Shown here: one piece after another, positions 44,224-53,657 of the stretch
Position numbering within the stretch: position 1 is the first letter of the stretch
Layout: each line of letters opens with the position of its first letter
Assembly: GCA_016722375.1 (NCBI GenBank)
Contig: JADKJG010000003.1
Location: 1 to 64,000, forward strand
DNA from: Bacteroidota bacterium
GTDB lineage: Bacteria; Bacteroidota; Bacteroidia; Chitinophagales; LD1
Length of the DNA: 64,000 bases
Direction of reading: 5' to 3'
Notes under the pieces: model-generated
Told to the model about the DNA's origin: nothing
The model's database searches: none
Seen by the model: the letters and a program-made list of their open reading frames with translations, nothing else
Translations under genes and position numbers: made by a program

Positions 44224-45471
44224 GGCTGGAATTATTTTACCTGCGTCACGAAATTGGAGGTTCAGGTTCTTCACTTTATCCAGATCAATGGTCAGTTCTG
44301 ACGGTGTTTTATGTAAGTTGACCATCGAGTAGGTCTTCCAAAAATTTTCATCGTATTTGTAGTAGCTATCATACAGGCTGGACATGCTTAAAAAATTCCC
44401 CTTTGTCAGAATTTCACCTACATTCTTAGTGGTGAATTCATCAAAATAAAGCTCAAACACTTCTTCTACAATAAAATCTACCTGACCGGTTTGCCGGTTT
44501 AGCACGTGATGGTTATATGTTCTTTGCAAGGAGGTGACAAAATATTTTCCGCCAATATTTTTCAAAATAATGACATCACTTTCATTCACTAATTTCCATC
44601 GGCTATCTAATTCATAACGAGACCGGACGTAATATGGGTTAGGAAATTTCTCTATTTCGATTTTTAAAATGGCAAAGGTCTCCTTCTGTATCCAAAATTT
44701 CGCTTTTTCCAGTTTTGCACTGCTCTTATCTTTGTATTGCGTCCGTATAATATACTGAGCCGAATCCTCGCTTTCAAACTTAGGAGAAAGGAAATCCAAC
44801 ATCTTTGGGTTCAAAAGAGTCCCCTTATTATAGCTGAAAGGGTTTTCCTTCAACAGGTCTGTTAAGTGATCTCCATGAATATCGCCGTTGGTTTCAAAGT
44901 TCTCACTTCTCCGGACTTTATTCGTTTGAATCAATTCGTGAAAAGAATATTTATAGGGCGACTTCGTATTAAATGCTATGCTCACATCCGCCTCAATCAG
45001 GCGAACATATTTTCCATTCTCTTTATGATATTGTCTGTATAAGCCCCGCTGAATAATGGAGTCGGTGTATATGTTTTTTCGCAGGTTATCAATCGCCTTT
45101 AACAAAACACCACGGGCATTCATGGCGGTAACTACCACTTCGTCTTTGGTTGCTACTTGAGTTTCAAGAATGATTCTAAGGGTGTCTTTGGCTTGGTAAT
45201 CTGAAACAGAAATGGTTTTGGCTTCGTAGCCAATGAAGGAAATCCTAAGAGAATCTGTCAGGCTACTTTTGGGAAGTGGCAATTCAAAATAACCATTGTC
45301 TTCGGTCAACGCACCTAATTGGGAATTCTTTATTTGTACTGCGGCTAATGATAGTGGCTGGCTATTCTCCTTATCAAGAACATATCCCTTTAACAACACG
45401 TTGTCTTGTGCAAATACAAGAGAAATAGAAAACAATGCCATCATCGAAAACATGCACTTCATACCCTTCAT
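44209..45471 (-). CDS. exported protein with carboxypeptidase-like regulatory domain
   Basis: 420 aa from ATG 45471 (signal peptide MFSMMALFSISLVFAQ). Residues 25-110 are the CarboxypepD_reg-like beta domain found in SusC-like proteins (VLLKGYVLDKENSQPLSLAA ... SLTDSLRISFIGYEAKTISV). It is followed by a beta-rich outer membrane associated domain (MNARGVLLKAIDNLRKNIYT ... FWIQKETFAILKIEIEKFPN) but no barrel. Paralogues are common in Bacteroidota surface systems and unassigned. Ends facing the hydrolase gene with a 15-bp overlap. Confidence 0.8.
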   Translation of the reverse strand: MKGMKCMFSMMALFSISLVFAQDNVLLKGYVLDKENSQPLSLAAVQIKNSQLGALTEDNGYFELPLPKSSLTDSLRISFIGYEAKTISVSDYQAKDTLRIILETQVATKDEVVVTAMNARGVLLKAIDNLRKNIYTDSIIQRGLYRQYHKENGKYVRLIEADVSIAFNTKSPYKYSFHELIQTNKVRRSENFETNGDIHGDHLTDLLKENPFSYNKGTLLNPKMLDFLSPKFESEDSAQYIIRTQYKDKSSAKLEKAKFWIQKETFAILKIEIEKFPNPYYVRSRYELDSRWKLVNESDVIILKNIGGKYFVTSLQRTYNHHVLNRQTGQVDFIVEEVFELYFDEFTTKNVGEILTKGNFLSMSSLYDSYYKYDENFWKTYSMVNLHKTPSELTIDLDKVKNLNLQFRDAGKIIPASDKK

Positions 45472-45519
45472 AAACGTTTCTTCACCCCTTTTTATTTTCA
45501 CGAACTCGTTTCAAAGAAA

Positions 45520-45551
45520 CAAAAAAGGCAGTAAGCCTTCGCCTACTGCCT
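45520..45551 (-). terminator. intrinsic terminator of deaD
   Basis: On the minus strand AGGCAGTA pairs with TACTGCCT and is followed by TTTTTT. It lies 33 bp past the deaD stop. Confidence 0.85.
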
Positions 45552-45583
45552 AATTTTCTGACCGAGTTACTGTCAAACTGGTC

Positions 45584-47524
45584 TTACCAGCTCAAATCGT
45601 CATCAAATTTTTTCATGAACTCATCCACAACGGAGGAGTCATTTTTTTTCTTACCGGGCTTTTCATTTTCCGGAGAAGCGGGCTTTTCTAAATAGTCTGT
45701 CATTTTATTAGTCCTTTTGCGAGCAGGTTTGTTTTCAGTAGGCTGTGCTACGTTCGATACCGCCGTCTCAGGTTTAGGCTTTCTGAAATCAGGCTTTCCT
45801 GAGAATTGCTTCTTTTCTCCAAAGGGCTTCCGATCTCCTCTGCCAGAAGGTTTATCATCGAAACTTTTTTCTCTCCTTTCGTCGCTATTATTTGTCCGAT
45901 GACCGCCACCGCCGCCGAACGATCTGCCGCTGCCGCCGCCACTATCGCGTTCCTTCGCTTTAGTAATCAGTGGCTTTCTTCCAGCTTTATTTTTGCTGAA
46001 CACCGCCAACAATTGTTCTGCCTCAACAAAACTTACGGTAATGAAGGAGAACTTATCATAAACCTTTATATCCTTAATGGCACTTTGGTTAATAGTTCCT
46101 TCCTCTTCTAAAAATTTCGTCAGCGTTGCCGGATTGTATCCTTGCTCCCTGCCGAGAGCCACAAATAAACGTGCTGTTCCTTTGATATCTACAGAACCGC
46201 CTCTGCTTTCACTTATTTCCCGATAGGAGTCTTCCTTCAATTCATCTTTAAATGTGTATTTCAATAGAGCAGCGACCACCCGTTCAGCGGTCTGTCCTTC
46301 ATCTATCAACTCATGAGCCATATCCACATATTCTTGATATCCACCGCTGTCAATCATTTCCATGATGTCAGCCTTCATTCGCTTTCTCTTCGTGGCCACA
46401 ACGTCTTTTACCGTTGGCACGTTTTCTTTCTTAATGGTTGCTCTTGCAATTTTCTGAATGAAAAGTAATTCACGAAATTCGTGAGGTGTGATAAAAGTGA
46501 TTGCAGTTCCCTGCTTCCCTGCACGACCGGTTCTGCCGATACGGTGTACATAGGCCTCCGGATCTTGAGGAAGATTATAGTTAATAACGTGTGTCAAATC
46601 ATTTACGTCAATTCCTCTAGCAGCTACGTCAGTTGCAACTAGTATAGTGGCCTTCTTTGCCTTGAATTTCTTGATAATCAATTCGCGCTGACTTTGCGAT
46701 ACATCACCGTGCATCGCCTCTGCCTCGTAGCCCCGGTCGTTTAGCTTATGAGCTACCTGATCGGTTTCGATTTTGGTTCTGCAAAAAATGATGCCGTAAA
46801 AATCAGGCTCTACATCAATGATTCTTGAGAGGGCTTCAAACCTTTCGCTTTCGCGGACTTCAAAATAAATTTGTTCCGTAAGATCTGAGGTTACCTGTTC
46901 CTTTTTTACCTCCACGAGGTCATAATCCTTCATGAAGTTTTTTGCCAATCGCAAAATTTGTGCGGGCATCGTAGCACTGAAAAGAAGCATTCTTCTTTCG
47001 GCTGGGACGCTCTTCAAAATTTCGCGTACCTCTTCTTCAAAACCCATGTTCAGCATTTCATCAGCCTCATCCAACACCACGTGTGTCACATGCTCCAACT
47101 TCAGCGTTCTCTTATCTATCAAATCGCGGATACGACCGGGTGTTCCCACTACGATCTGCGAGCCCCGCTTGAGACCTCGCTCCTGAATGACATAGCTCTG
47201 CCCGCCATAAACCGGCAGAACCGAGAACTTCTTGTCTCCTTTATAAGAACTGATTTCCTCCGCCACCTGTATCGCTAATTCGCGAGTAGGGCAAAGAATC
47301 AGTGCCTGAACATTTTTGGAGTTGTCGTCCAGTTTTTCAATCAGCGGAAGGCCGAAAGCCGCTGTCTTACCGGTACCGGTTTGAGCCTGTCCAACAATGT
47401 CTTTAGCTCCGCTGAGCAATAGCGGAATAGTTTTTTCCTGAATAGGCGATGGTTGCTCCCATCCTTTTTTCTGCAATGCAGACAATACATTCTCACTCAA
47501 GCCGAGTGCTTTAAATTTTTCCAT
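45584..47524 (-). CDS. deaD: DEAD-box RNA helicase
   Basis: 646 aa. All helicase motifs are present: Q motif GWEQPSPIQ, I AQTGTGKT (47-54), II LDEADEML (151-158), III SAT (183-185) and VI HRIGRTGRAGK. The C-terminus has a DbpA-like RNA-binding fold (ARLFVALGREQGYNPATLTK, IKDIKVYDKFSFITVSFVEA) followed by an RG/Lys-rich disordered tail. This is the DeaD/CsdA type, which remodels RNA during ribosome assembly and cold adaptation. A 322-bp gap upstream includes a possible -7 box (47678-47685), giving a leader of about 150 nt, a common feature of cold-controlled helicases. Confidence 0.94.
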   Translation of the reverse strand: MEKFKALGLSENVLSALQKKGWEQPSPIQEKTIPLLLSGAKDIVGQAQTGTGKTAAFGLPLIEKLDDNSKNVQALILCPTRELAIQVAEEISSYKGDKKFSVLPVYGGQSYVIQERGLKRGSQIVVGTPGRIRDLIDKRTLKLEHVTHVVLDEADEMLNMGFEEEVREILKSVPAERRMLLFSATMPAQILRLAKNFMKDYDLVEVKKEQVTSDLTEQIYFEVRESERFEALSRIIDVEPDFYGIIFCRTKIETDQVAHKLNDRGYEAEAMHGDVSQSQRELIIKKFKAKKATILVATDVAARGIDVNDLTHVINYNLPQDPEAYVHRIGRTGRAGKQGTAITFITPHEFRELLFIQKIARATIKKENVPTVKDVVATKRKRMKADIMEMIDSGGYQEYVDMAHELIDEGQTAERVVAALLKYTFKDELKEDSYREISESRGGSVDIKGTARLFVALGREQGYNPATLTKFLEEEGTINQSAIKDIKVYDKFSFITVSFVEAEQLLAVFSKNKAGRKPLITKAKERDSGGGSGRSFGGGGGHRTNNSDERREKSFDDKPSGRGDRKPFGEKKQFSGKPDFRKPKPETAVSNVAQPTENKPARKRTNKMTDYLEKPASPENEKPGKKKNDSSVVDEFMKKFDDDLSW

Positions 47525-47677
47525 GATAAAGTTTTTGTGTCAGTTCGAACGCCAATGAGCCATCTGAGAAAGGAATCCCGACCAAAGGTAGGGAACGAAG
47601 CGATAACCATGAGAGATTATCAACGCTGAACCAGATATCCCGCCATCGTTCTGATGACGTTTTAAATAATAAGGGCG

Positions 47678-47685
47678 CGAAGATA
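47678..47685 (-). promoter_or_regulatory. probable -7 box of deaD
   Basis: TATCTTCG followed by CGCCC on the minus strand, one base from TAnnTTTG. It would give a 5' leader of about 150 nt. Confidence 0.35.
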
Positions 47686-47846
47686 GTAAATCCAGCGATA
47701 GTTTTACATGAAATGCAATTTTAAGCGAATTCTCGGCTATTAAAAAGACCGCATTATACTTCTTATCTGTAGCCCAGCCTCCCTTATTTCCGTGATAGGA
47801 ATAACTAATTCTGAAGCTGTGGAACACCGGTAAACCTTGTTGGGAT

Positions 47847-48161
47847 ATGATTAAGATAGCCGCTGATTTGATTAAAACATCGAAAGGTTTGATCAAGATA
47901 GCGGATAGTATGATTAAGAAAGCAACCGCTTTGATCAAGATAGCGGAAGATATGATTAAGAATGCCGCGCTTATGATTAAGAAAGTGGCTCTTGTGATTA
48001 ATATAGCGAATGACTTAATCAATATAGCGGCTACTATGATTAAGATACCCGAAGATGTGATTGATTAAGCGGCTTCTTTAACCGCTAAAGCGGGGAAATT
48101 GATTAAGTATCGGGGGATTATTATCGATATTCCGGGGATTATTGTTGATAATCGTTTGCGG
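47847..48161. repeat. 21-bp tandem array 4
   Basis: Fifteen 21-bp units, period exact throughout. Core ATGATTAAGATAGCGG, then four variable bases and T. The first eleven units are close to consensus; the last four drift to CGGGGGATTATT-type but keep the length. Both strands stay open for long stretches (plus-strand heptads such as LIKIAED), yet the frame closes at a TAA in unit 11 and there is no start-site support. Located in the gap upstream of deaD. No gene in the flanks 47686-47846 or 48162-48306. Confidence 0.88.
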
Positions 48162-48306
48162 GATAGGCGGTTACGAGCAGAACAACCAAATTAGAGTATT
48201 TTGTTACGTGAAATGGGTGGTTTTCGCCCTTGATGGAGTTTAGGGTACCAGAATTTCCCCGCCGCCAAGTCCGAAACGAGACTATGCGAGGGCGAAATAA
48301 CAACTA

Positions 48307-49266
48307 TCAGCGATGCTCAGAGTCTTTTAGCAGTTCCATTTGCTGGTTGATGAATGCTTGTTTGTCAACAGAGTCAAGTAGACCTTGTTGAAGAAGATTA
48401 TTGAAAAATATTGAGAATTTTCGTGCGCCGCGATAGTTTAGGTGCATATAGTCAGCACGGTCATTATTGTTGGAAGGAAAGTCTTTGAAATCTATAAAAT
48501 CAACATCTGACAGTCTTTCTTTTCTGAAATGTTGAATGCTACTTTCATTTTTCAAGGTGAGCGAGAGGGGATGTAGAGGTGTTCTTACCAACACAACTTT
48601 TATTTGTTTATTCTTTAAATGAGCAACGGTTTTTTCTAAGTAGCTAATACTAATATCAGATAGTTCACCTGATGAGTATAATGAATCATTTTTTGCAGGC
48701 AGGCGAAGCAAGGAGTCCATATTGCTTTTGACATTGGGCAAATACTTACCCCACTTGGAATAGGAGATATAGCTGCTCTCTTTGCCGGCAAGAAACTGAA
48801 TGTTCTTTAGTAAACTGACGGATTCGAGGTTCAGAATGGTTTTGGACTTTTTCGGGAGCAATATTTGATACTCTTTCTTGGTTAAAAGAGGGGCATATTT
48901 GACGTAATGACCATTCATGAAATTATCATCCCAAACCCATTTATCACCCCAAGCTGCAATTGAGTTATTGGAAAATACAATAAAAACTACCTGTAATTGG
49001 GGATTGTTATCCGCTAATTTTGTTGCCTTAAAATACCGATATAAATAGGCCTCTCCCGAATTAGATATGTTTTGTGAATGGCCAATTAGGGAATCGTTAA
49101 ATGCACACTCAAATTGAGAGTCTCCTAAAAATAAATAATGTACCTTCTTATCTATTGAAAAATAATGCCCGTTTGCTATTAGGGACTTTACTATACCAAT
49201 TGTCCCTGCCGTAATTAAAATTACACATGTCGAAAAAACAACAAAAAGAACTAAGAACCGCTTCAT
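48307..49266 (-). CDS. SGNH-like membrane-anchored protein, partner of the MBOAT acyltransferase
   Basis: 319 aa. One N-terminal helix (FLVLFVVFSTCVILITAGTIG) anchors the protein with its body outside. FLGDSQFECAFNDSL holds a GDS-like block I with candidate Ser, and DYMHLNYRGARKFS gives a block V D-x-x-H. This matches the AlgJ/AlgX/DltD-type hydrolases that work with an AlgI/DltB-type MBOAT protein. Its ATG follows the MBOAT stop by 2 bp. Likely O-acetylates an exported polysaccharide; no polymer genes are nearby. Confidence 0.75.
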   Translation of the reverse strand: MKRFLVLFVVFSTCVILITAGTIGIVKSLIANGHYFSIDKKVHYLFLGDSQFECAFNDSLIGHSQNISNSGEAYLYRYFKATKLADNNPQLQVVFIVFSNNSIAAWGDKWVWDDNFMNGHYVKYAPLLTKKEYQILLPKKSKTILNLESVSLLKNIQFLAGKESSYISYSKWGKYLPNVKSNMDSLLRLPAKNDSLYSSGELSDISISYLEKTVAHLKNKQIKVVLVRTPLHPLSLTLKNESSIQHFRKERLSDVDFIDFKDFPSNNNDRADYMHLNYRGARKFSIFFNNLLQQGLLDSVDKQAFINQQMELLKDSEHR

Positions 49267-49268
49267 GT

Positions 49269-50732
49269 TTAGAACTGAAAATAAATAAACTGTTGCTCGC
49301 TACCCCCCCATAGATAGATAGACATCAGGATTAAGTAATAAAGCCCCCAGCGGATTGGCCGCCACCAACCCAAGCCCAGTTTTTCTAATGCATATTTTTG
49401 CTCACGCCCTATCCATTCAATGATGATAAACAAGAAGATGAAGATTGGGAGTGACCAAGACATTCGCCAAACCAGAAAATTGATAGAGTTAATGTATGCT
49501 GATTTGTGGAATAGGCCCTGAAACATACTTTCTATATAAGCCAAGGCTGCGGTCAGGCTGGCGGCACGAAAAAATATCCAGGCAAAAACAGTCAGACCAA
49601 AGGTTATCGCCATTTGCAATAGTTCTTTGATAGATGGAAACCACTTCCCTTGTGCCACTGTTTGAAGATGAGTGCGGTTGCGGTTAGAAAGCAGCAAGGG
49701 TAAAAAGTAAAGCGCATTCAATCCTCCCCAAACAAGGAAGGTCCAATTAGCTCCATGCCAGAAGCCACTGAGCAAGAAAATAACAAAGATATTGCGAACT
49801 TTCATCCAAGTGCCGACCTTACTTCCCCCTAAGGGGATATAGACATAATCTCGAAACCAACTCGATAAAGATATATGCCATCGCCGCCAAAACTCTGCAA
49901 TGTCTCTTGAAAAATAGGGGAATGCAAAATTCTGTAACAGCTCAAATCCCAGCAAGCGGGCCGTGCCTAAAGCAATATCCGAATATCCGGAAAAGTCACA
50001 GTAGATTTGGAAGGTGAAAAACAATGCCCCCAGTACCATAGTTGCACCGGAATAGTCCGAAGGGTGATTGAAAATCATGTTGGCATACGTTGCACAGTTA
50101 TCTGCAATTACAATTTTTTTAAAAAGCCCCCAGAGGATTTGCCGCAGGCCATCTATCGCCTTGGAATAATCAAAATTTCTTTTCGCTTTTACCTGAGGCA
50201 GCAAGTGGGTGGCGCGTTCAATAGGCCCGGCCACCAAAAGGGGAAAAAAAGATACAAACAGGCTATAGTCCACCCAATTCCTAGTGGGCTTGATACGGTC
50301 ATAATAGATATCAAAGACGTAAGATAGTCCGTGAAAGGTATAGAATGATATTCCTACAGGCAGGATGACGCTGAGGGTGGAAAAGTGTGCCTGAAAACCT
50401 ATTGATTGCAAAAGATCGGCAAAGGATTCTGCAAAGAAGTTGTAGTATTTAAAGAGTCCGAGAAAACCTAGATTCACGACTACACTTATTGTAAGCCAAA
50501 CTCTTCGAACCCGATTAGATTCAGAATCCTTGATTTTAATTCCGGTGTAATAATCTAAGAACGTAGAAAAGGCCAATAGAAAAAGGAATTTCCAATTCCA
50601 ACAGCCATAAAAAAAATAGCTCGCTGTCAGAAGCATTATGTTTTGTAGCCGCAATGACTTGTTGGTGACAAACCAATAGAGAATAAAGACTATCGGTAAG
50701 AAAAGTGCGTAATCAAGGGAATTAAAAAGCAT
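49269..50732 (-). CDS. MBOAT-family O-acyltransferase (AlgI-like)
   Basis: 487 aa, many membrane helices. Conserved MBOAT core: FQIYCDFSGYSDIALGTARL, then DIAEFWRRWHISLSSWFRDY and VYIPLGG, and the invariant His in GFWHGANWTFLVWGGLNAL. AlgI/DltB-like proteins pass an acyl group across the inner membrane to a periplasmic transferase, here probably the SGNH protein encoded 2 bp downstream. Target polymer unknown. Confidence 0.92.
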   Translation of the reverse strand: MLFNSLDYALFLPIVFILYWFVTNKSLRLQNIMLLTASYFFYGCWNWKFLFLLAFSTFLDYYTGIKIKDSESNRVRRVWLTISVVVNLGFLGLFKYYNFFAESFADLLQSIGFQAHFSTLSVILPVGISFYTFHGLSYVFDIYYDRIKPTRNWVDYSLFVSFFPLLVAGPIERATHLLPQVKAKRNFDYSKAIDGLRQILWGLFKKIVIADNCATYANMIFNHPSDYSGATMVLGALFFTFQIYCDFSGYSDIALGTARLLGFELLQNFAFPYFSRDIAEFWRRWHISLSSWFRDYVYIPLGGSKVGTWMKVRNIFVIFLLSGFWHGANWTFLVWGGLNALYFLPLLLSNRNRTHLQTVAQGKWFPSIKELLQMAITFGLTVFAWIFFRAASLTAALAYIESMFQGLFHKSAYINSINFLVWRMSWSLPIFIFLFIIIEWIGREQKYALEKLGLGWWRPIRWGLYYLILMSIYLWGGSEQQFIYFQF

Positions 50733-50892
50733 TGTGAAACCGCTTAAGTCCCTATAGAATGAAGAAAATTAATAGCATCATGCTACAACAATAGTTATTT
50801 TAACTAATGGAGGAGGGTAATGTCGCCAATGCGAACCTTTTTTGTGTGAAATAATTCAAATCGAGTCAGCCAATTTCGGCTTTCTGGACTAT

Positions 50893-51969
50893 CTAAAACG
50901 CCAAGTTCCCTTCCTTCAGTTTTTCTGATTGTTCTGCCACCGCCAGCGCATCAATCATTTCACCAATATCACCATTCATAAACACTTCTAAGTTATAGAC
51001 GGAGAGGTTTATGCGGTGGTCAGTAATTCTACCCTGAGGATAATTATAGGTACGGATTTTAGCAGACCGGTCGCCGGTAGAGACTAGGGTTTTACGGCGG
51101 GCCGCAATTTCATCTTCGTGTTTGCGCACTGCTGCTTCATAGATACGGGTTTTGAGCATCTTCATCGCCTGTTCTCTATTCTTATGTTGCGAGCGCTCAG
51201 CCTGACATTCTACTACTGTGTTGGTGGGAACGTGCGTCAAACGAACAGCGCTTTCTGTTCTATTTACGTGTTGACCTCCGGCTCCAGAAGCACGGAACAC
51301 GTCTAATCTTATATCAGCAGGATTAATGTAAATCTCCACTTCATCGGCTTCGGGCAGAACAGCTACGGTGACTGCAGAAGTATGTACCCGACCTTTCGCC
51401 TCTGTTTCAGGAATACGCTGTACGCGATGAACCCCAGATTCAAATTTCAATCGGCCATACACCGTATCGCCGTTTACCTCAAGAACAACTTCCTTATAGC
51501 CACCTGCCGAACCATCGCTTGCATTAACCACAGAGACTTTCCAGCCCAGGGTTTCACAATATCGCGTGTACATACGCGCCAAATCACCTGCAAAAATGCC
51601 GGCTTCATCTCCGCCAGTACCGGCTCTAATTTCAAGCAATACATCCCGATCGTCTTCGGGCTCTTTAGGAACCAAAAGAGACTTCAATTCTTCCTCAATT
51701 TTTTCTTTTTGTGGTTCAAGTGTTGTTAAATCATTCTTGGCAAGCTCTCTGAAATCCTCATCGCTTTCTGTGGCGATAATTTGCTTATTGGTTTCTATAT
51801 TGCTTAAAACAAGACGGTATTGCTCATACACCGCCACCACTTTCTCCAACTCTCGATACTCCTTGTTCAATTGGGCATAGCGTTTCATATCCACCATAGC
51901 AGCAGGGTCACTGAGGGTTTTACCCATTTCAATGAACTTCCCTTTGATATTTTCTAACTGACTAAACAT
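50893..51969 (-). CDS. prfA: peptide chain release factor 1
   Basis: 358 aa, reads UAA/UAG and releases the chain. Codon-recognition tripeptide PET (187-189, the PxT of RF1) in HRVQRIPETEAKGRVH, and GGQ at 231-233 in GAGGQHVNRTES. Full family length. prmC is not adjacent. That RF1 is present means UAG is used as a stop, which matters for the hisS interruption. -7 box at 52006-52013. Confidence 0.96.
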   Translation of the reverse strand: MFSQLENIKGKFIEMGKTLSDPAAMVDMKRYAQLNKEYRELEKVVAVYEQYRLVLSNIETNKQIIATESDEDFRELAKNDLTTLEPQKEKIEEELKSLLVPKEPEDDRDVLLEIRAGTGGDEAGIFAGDLARMYTRYCETLGWKVSVVNASDGSAGGYKEVVLEVNGDTVYGRLKFESGVHRVQRIPETEAKGRVHTSAVTVAVLPEADEVEIYINPADIRLDVFRASGAGGQHVNRTESAVRLTHVPTNTVVECQAERSQHKNREQAMKMLKTRIYEAAVRKHEDEIAARRKTLVSTGDRSAKIRTYNYPQGRITDHRINLSVYNLEVFMNGDIGEMIDALAVAEQSEKLKEGNLAF

Positions 51970-52005
51970 GGAAATGGAGCGCTAACTTGTTGATTTTAAG
52001 GCGGG

Positions 52006-52013
52006 CAAAAATA
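52006..52013 (-). promoter_or_regulatory. probable -7 box of prfA
   Basis: TATTTTTG followed by CCCGCC on the minus strand, matching TAnnTTTG, 37 bp before the ATG. Confidence 0.4.
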
Positions 52014-52049
52014 ACCGAATTGACGAAAGAACTTCTTTCAAATTCCGGC

Positions 52050-52865
52050 TCAGTATTTATAGAAATCAATATGGTCTTTCTTTAAAATTCCGAGACAATC
52101 TTTTTCCAGAACGGCTTGTTGAATATTGGAGGTGTCGGGCAAAGCCAAGGCTACACTTTCAAATGTTGTCGGATTATAAGAGTTGATGGAATTGTTTTCG
52201 AAATAGATGACCTGTTCTTTTAGAATTTGGAATTTTTTCAACCCTTTAAGTGGAATGGTTTTAGAATAGCCGCCGAACAGGTCGAACACCAGGATGCCTA
52301 TTTCGGGGTCGTTCACATATACTCTGTTATCCTTTTCTATAATAAAGTTTGGCGAAGGGGCTTCGCCGATAATTATATTCAGCGGTTGGCTTTCCCGAAA
52401 AATCTTTCCGGCTTCATCTATCTTCTTCAATTTAAAATCTACGTTATCATAGAACCACAGCCGATTGTCTGTAGATGAAGCAATAGCGGTGATGTTTTGA
52501 TAACCGAGATTGAAAAAGTTATAGGTGGTGATAGGAGCCAAGAACCGATCAAGAGTCGTCACGGTCATAAAATCAGGATAAAAAACCATAATTTTCAAAG
52601 GGTTGGTAACATCGAGCGTTCCAAACTTTCCAAAACGGTATTCTTCGTACCGATAAAGAAATTTACCGTCTGTAGAAAATTTTTGTAGCCGGTTATCAGA
52701 CATGGCATAGAAGTTACTGAAGCTATCTACCGCAATCAAGTTTGCCTTTGTTTCATACGTGGCGACAAAAGAAAAGGATGTGGTGATTACAAATACGACA
52801 AACAATAGCCACCGTACGGTAATCTTGCGATAAAAGCGACCAATCTCTGATTTTACGACACTCAC
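52050..52865 (-). CDS. membrane-anchored beta-propeller-like hypothetical protein
   Basis: 271 aa, GTG start overlapping the lpxH TGA. One N-terminal helix (WLLFVVFVITTSFSFVATY) followed by repeated strands with Asp/Asn turns (NLIAVDSFSNFYAMSDNRLQ, TAIASSTDNRLWFYDNVDFK), a propeller-like pattern. Conserved length in Bacteroidota as a neighbour of lpxH as far as I remember; function unknown. Probably an inner-membrane-tethered periplasmic domain. Confidence 0.75.
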   Translation of the reverse strand: MSVVKSEIGRFYRKITVRWLLFVVFVITTSFSFVATYETKANLIAVDSFSNFYAMSDNRLQKFSTDGKFLYRYEEYRFGKFGTLDVTNPLKIMVFYPDFMTVTTLDRFLAPITTYNFFNLGYQNITAIASSTDNRLWFYDNVDFKLKKIDEAGKIFRESQPLNIIIGEAPSPNFIIEKDNRVYVNDPEIGILVFDLFGGYSKTIPLKGLKKFQILKEQVIYFENNSINSYNPTTFESVALALPDTSNIQQAVLEKDCLGILKKDHIDFYKY

Positions 52866-53623
52866 TTTCTAAAGTATTTCAGCTCCATATTTTTTCCATC
52901 AAATTCGGCATAGCTGTTATAGTCCAGCCAATCACCGGTATTGATATAACGGCTTTCCGGACTTAAAACTATATCCAAAGGGAGGTGCCGATGTCCGAAT
53001 ATAAAGTAATCGAAGTGTTCTTTCTTTAACATATCACGCGCATATTGAACGAGCCACTCTCCCTCTTCTCCTTTAAAATGTTCTAGCACCTTTTTATCTC
53101 CCTTCAAACCAAACCTACTTTTATAGGAAAAGAAAGCAGCCAACTTTATTCCCAAATCGGGATGCAGCCATCGAAAAACAAACTGACAAATGGGATTTGA
53201 AAAAACCTTTTTGATAAATTTGTAGCCACGGTCTCCCGGCCCTAAGCCATCACCGTGCCCGATGTAGAATTTCTTTCCATTGAACTCCCGCTGAACAGGT
53301 TCTCGAAACACCTTCACCCCCAACTCTTTTTCAAAATAGCCGAACATCCACATATCGTGGTTTCCGGTGAAGAAATTGACGGGTATTCCGGCATCAGTTA
53401 ATTCGGCAATTTTCCCTTGTAATCGAACAAACCCTTTGGGAATAACGGTCTGATATTCATGCCAGAAGTCGAAAATATCACCAATGATAAATATCTCTTG
53501 CGCCTCCCCTTTTATCTCCTCCAGCCAGCTTATAAAAACTTTCTCTCGTTCCGAGCTGGATTTTTCATCGGGTACACCCAAATGAAGGTCAGAGGCAAAA
53601 TAGATTTTCTTCCCAAAGGTCAT
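52862..53623 (-). CDS. lpxH: UDP-2,3-diacylglucosamine diphosphatase
   Basis: Lipid A step four: hydrolyses UDP-2,3-diacylglucosamine to lipid X. ATG 53623 gives 253 aa (the frame extends 69 bp upstream). Calcineurin-type metal sites: FASDLHLG, IGDIFDFWHEY, TGNHDMWMFGYFEKELG, IGHGDGLGPGDRGYKF and FGHRHLPLDI, with the LpxH-specific GDGLGPGDRGY loop. Starts 34 bp after the LUD gene's stop. Confidence 0.93.
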   Translation of the reverse strand: MTFGKKIYFASDLHLGVPDEKSSSEREKVFISWLEEIKGEAQEIFIIGDIFDFWHEYQTVIPKGFVRLQGKIAELTDAGIPVNFFTGNHDMWMFGYFEKELGVKVFREPVQREFNGKKFYIGHGDGLGPGDRGYKFIKKVFSNPICQFVFRWLHPDLGIKLAAFFSYKSRFGLKGDKKVLEHFKGEEGEWLVQYARDMLKKEHFDYFIFGHRHLPLDIVLSPESRYINTGDWLDYNSYAEFDGKNMELKYFRK

Positions 53624-53657
53624 TGGGATAAAAATAGGATTATTGTAATGATCCTGA

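Noticed and set aside
47540..48068. Frames of 73 aa (plus) and 160 aa (minus) in array 4
   Set aside because: Same period effect. The plus frame ends at a TAA inside the array and the two frames exclude each other.
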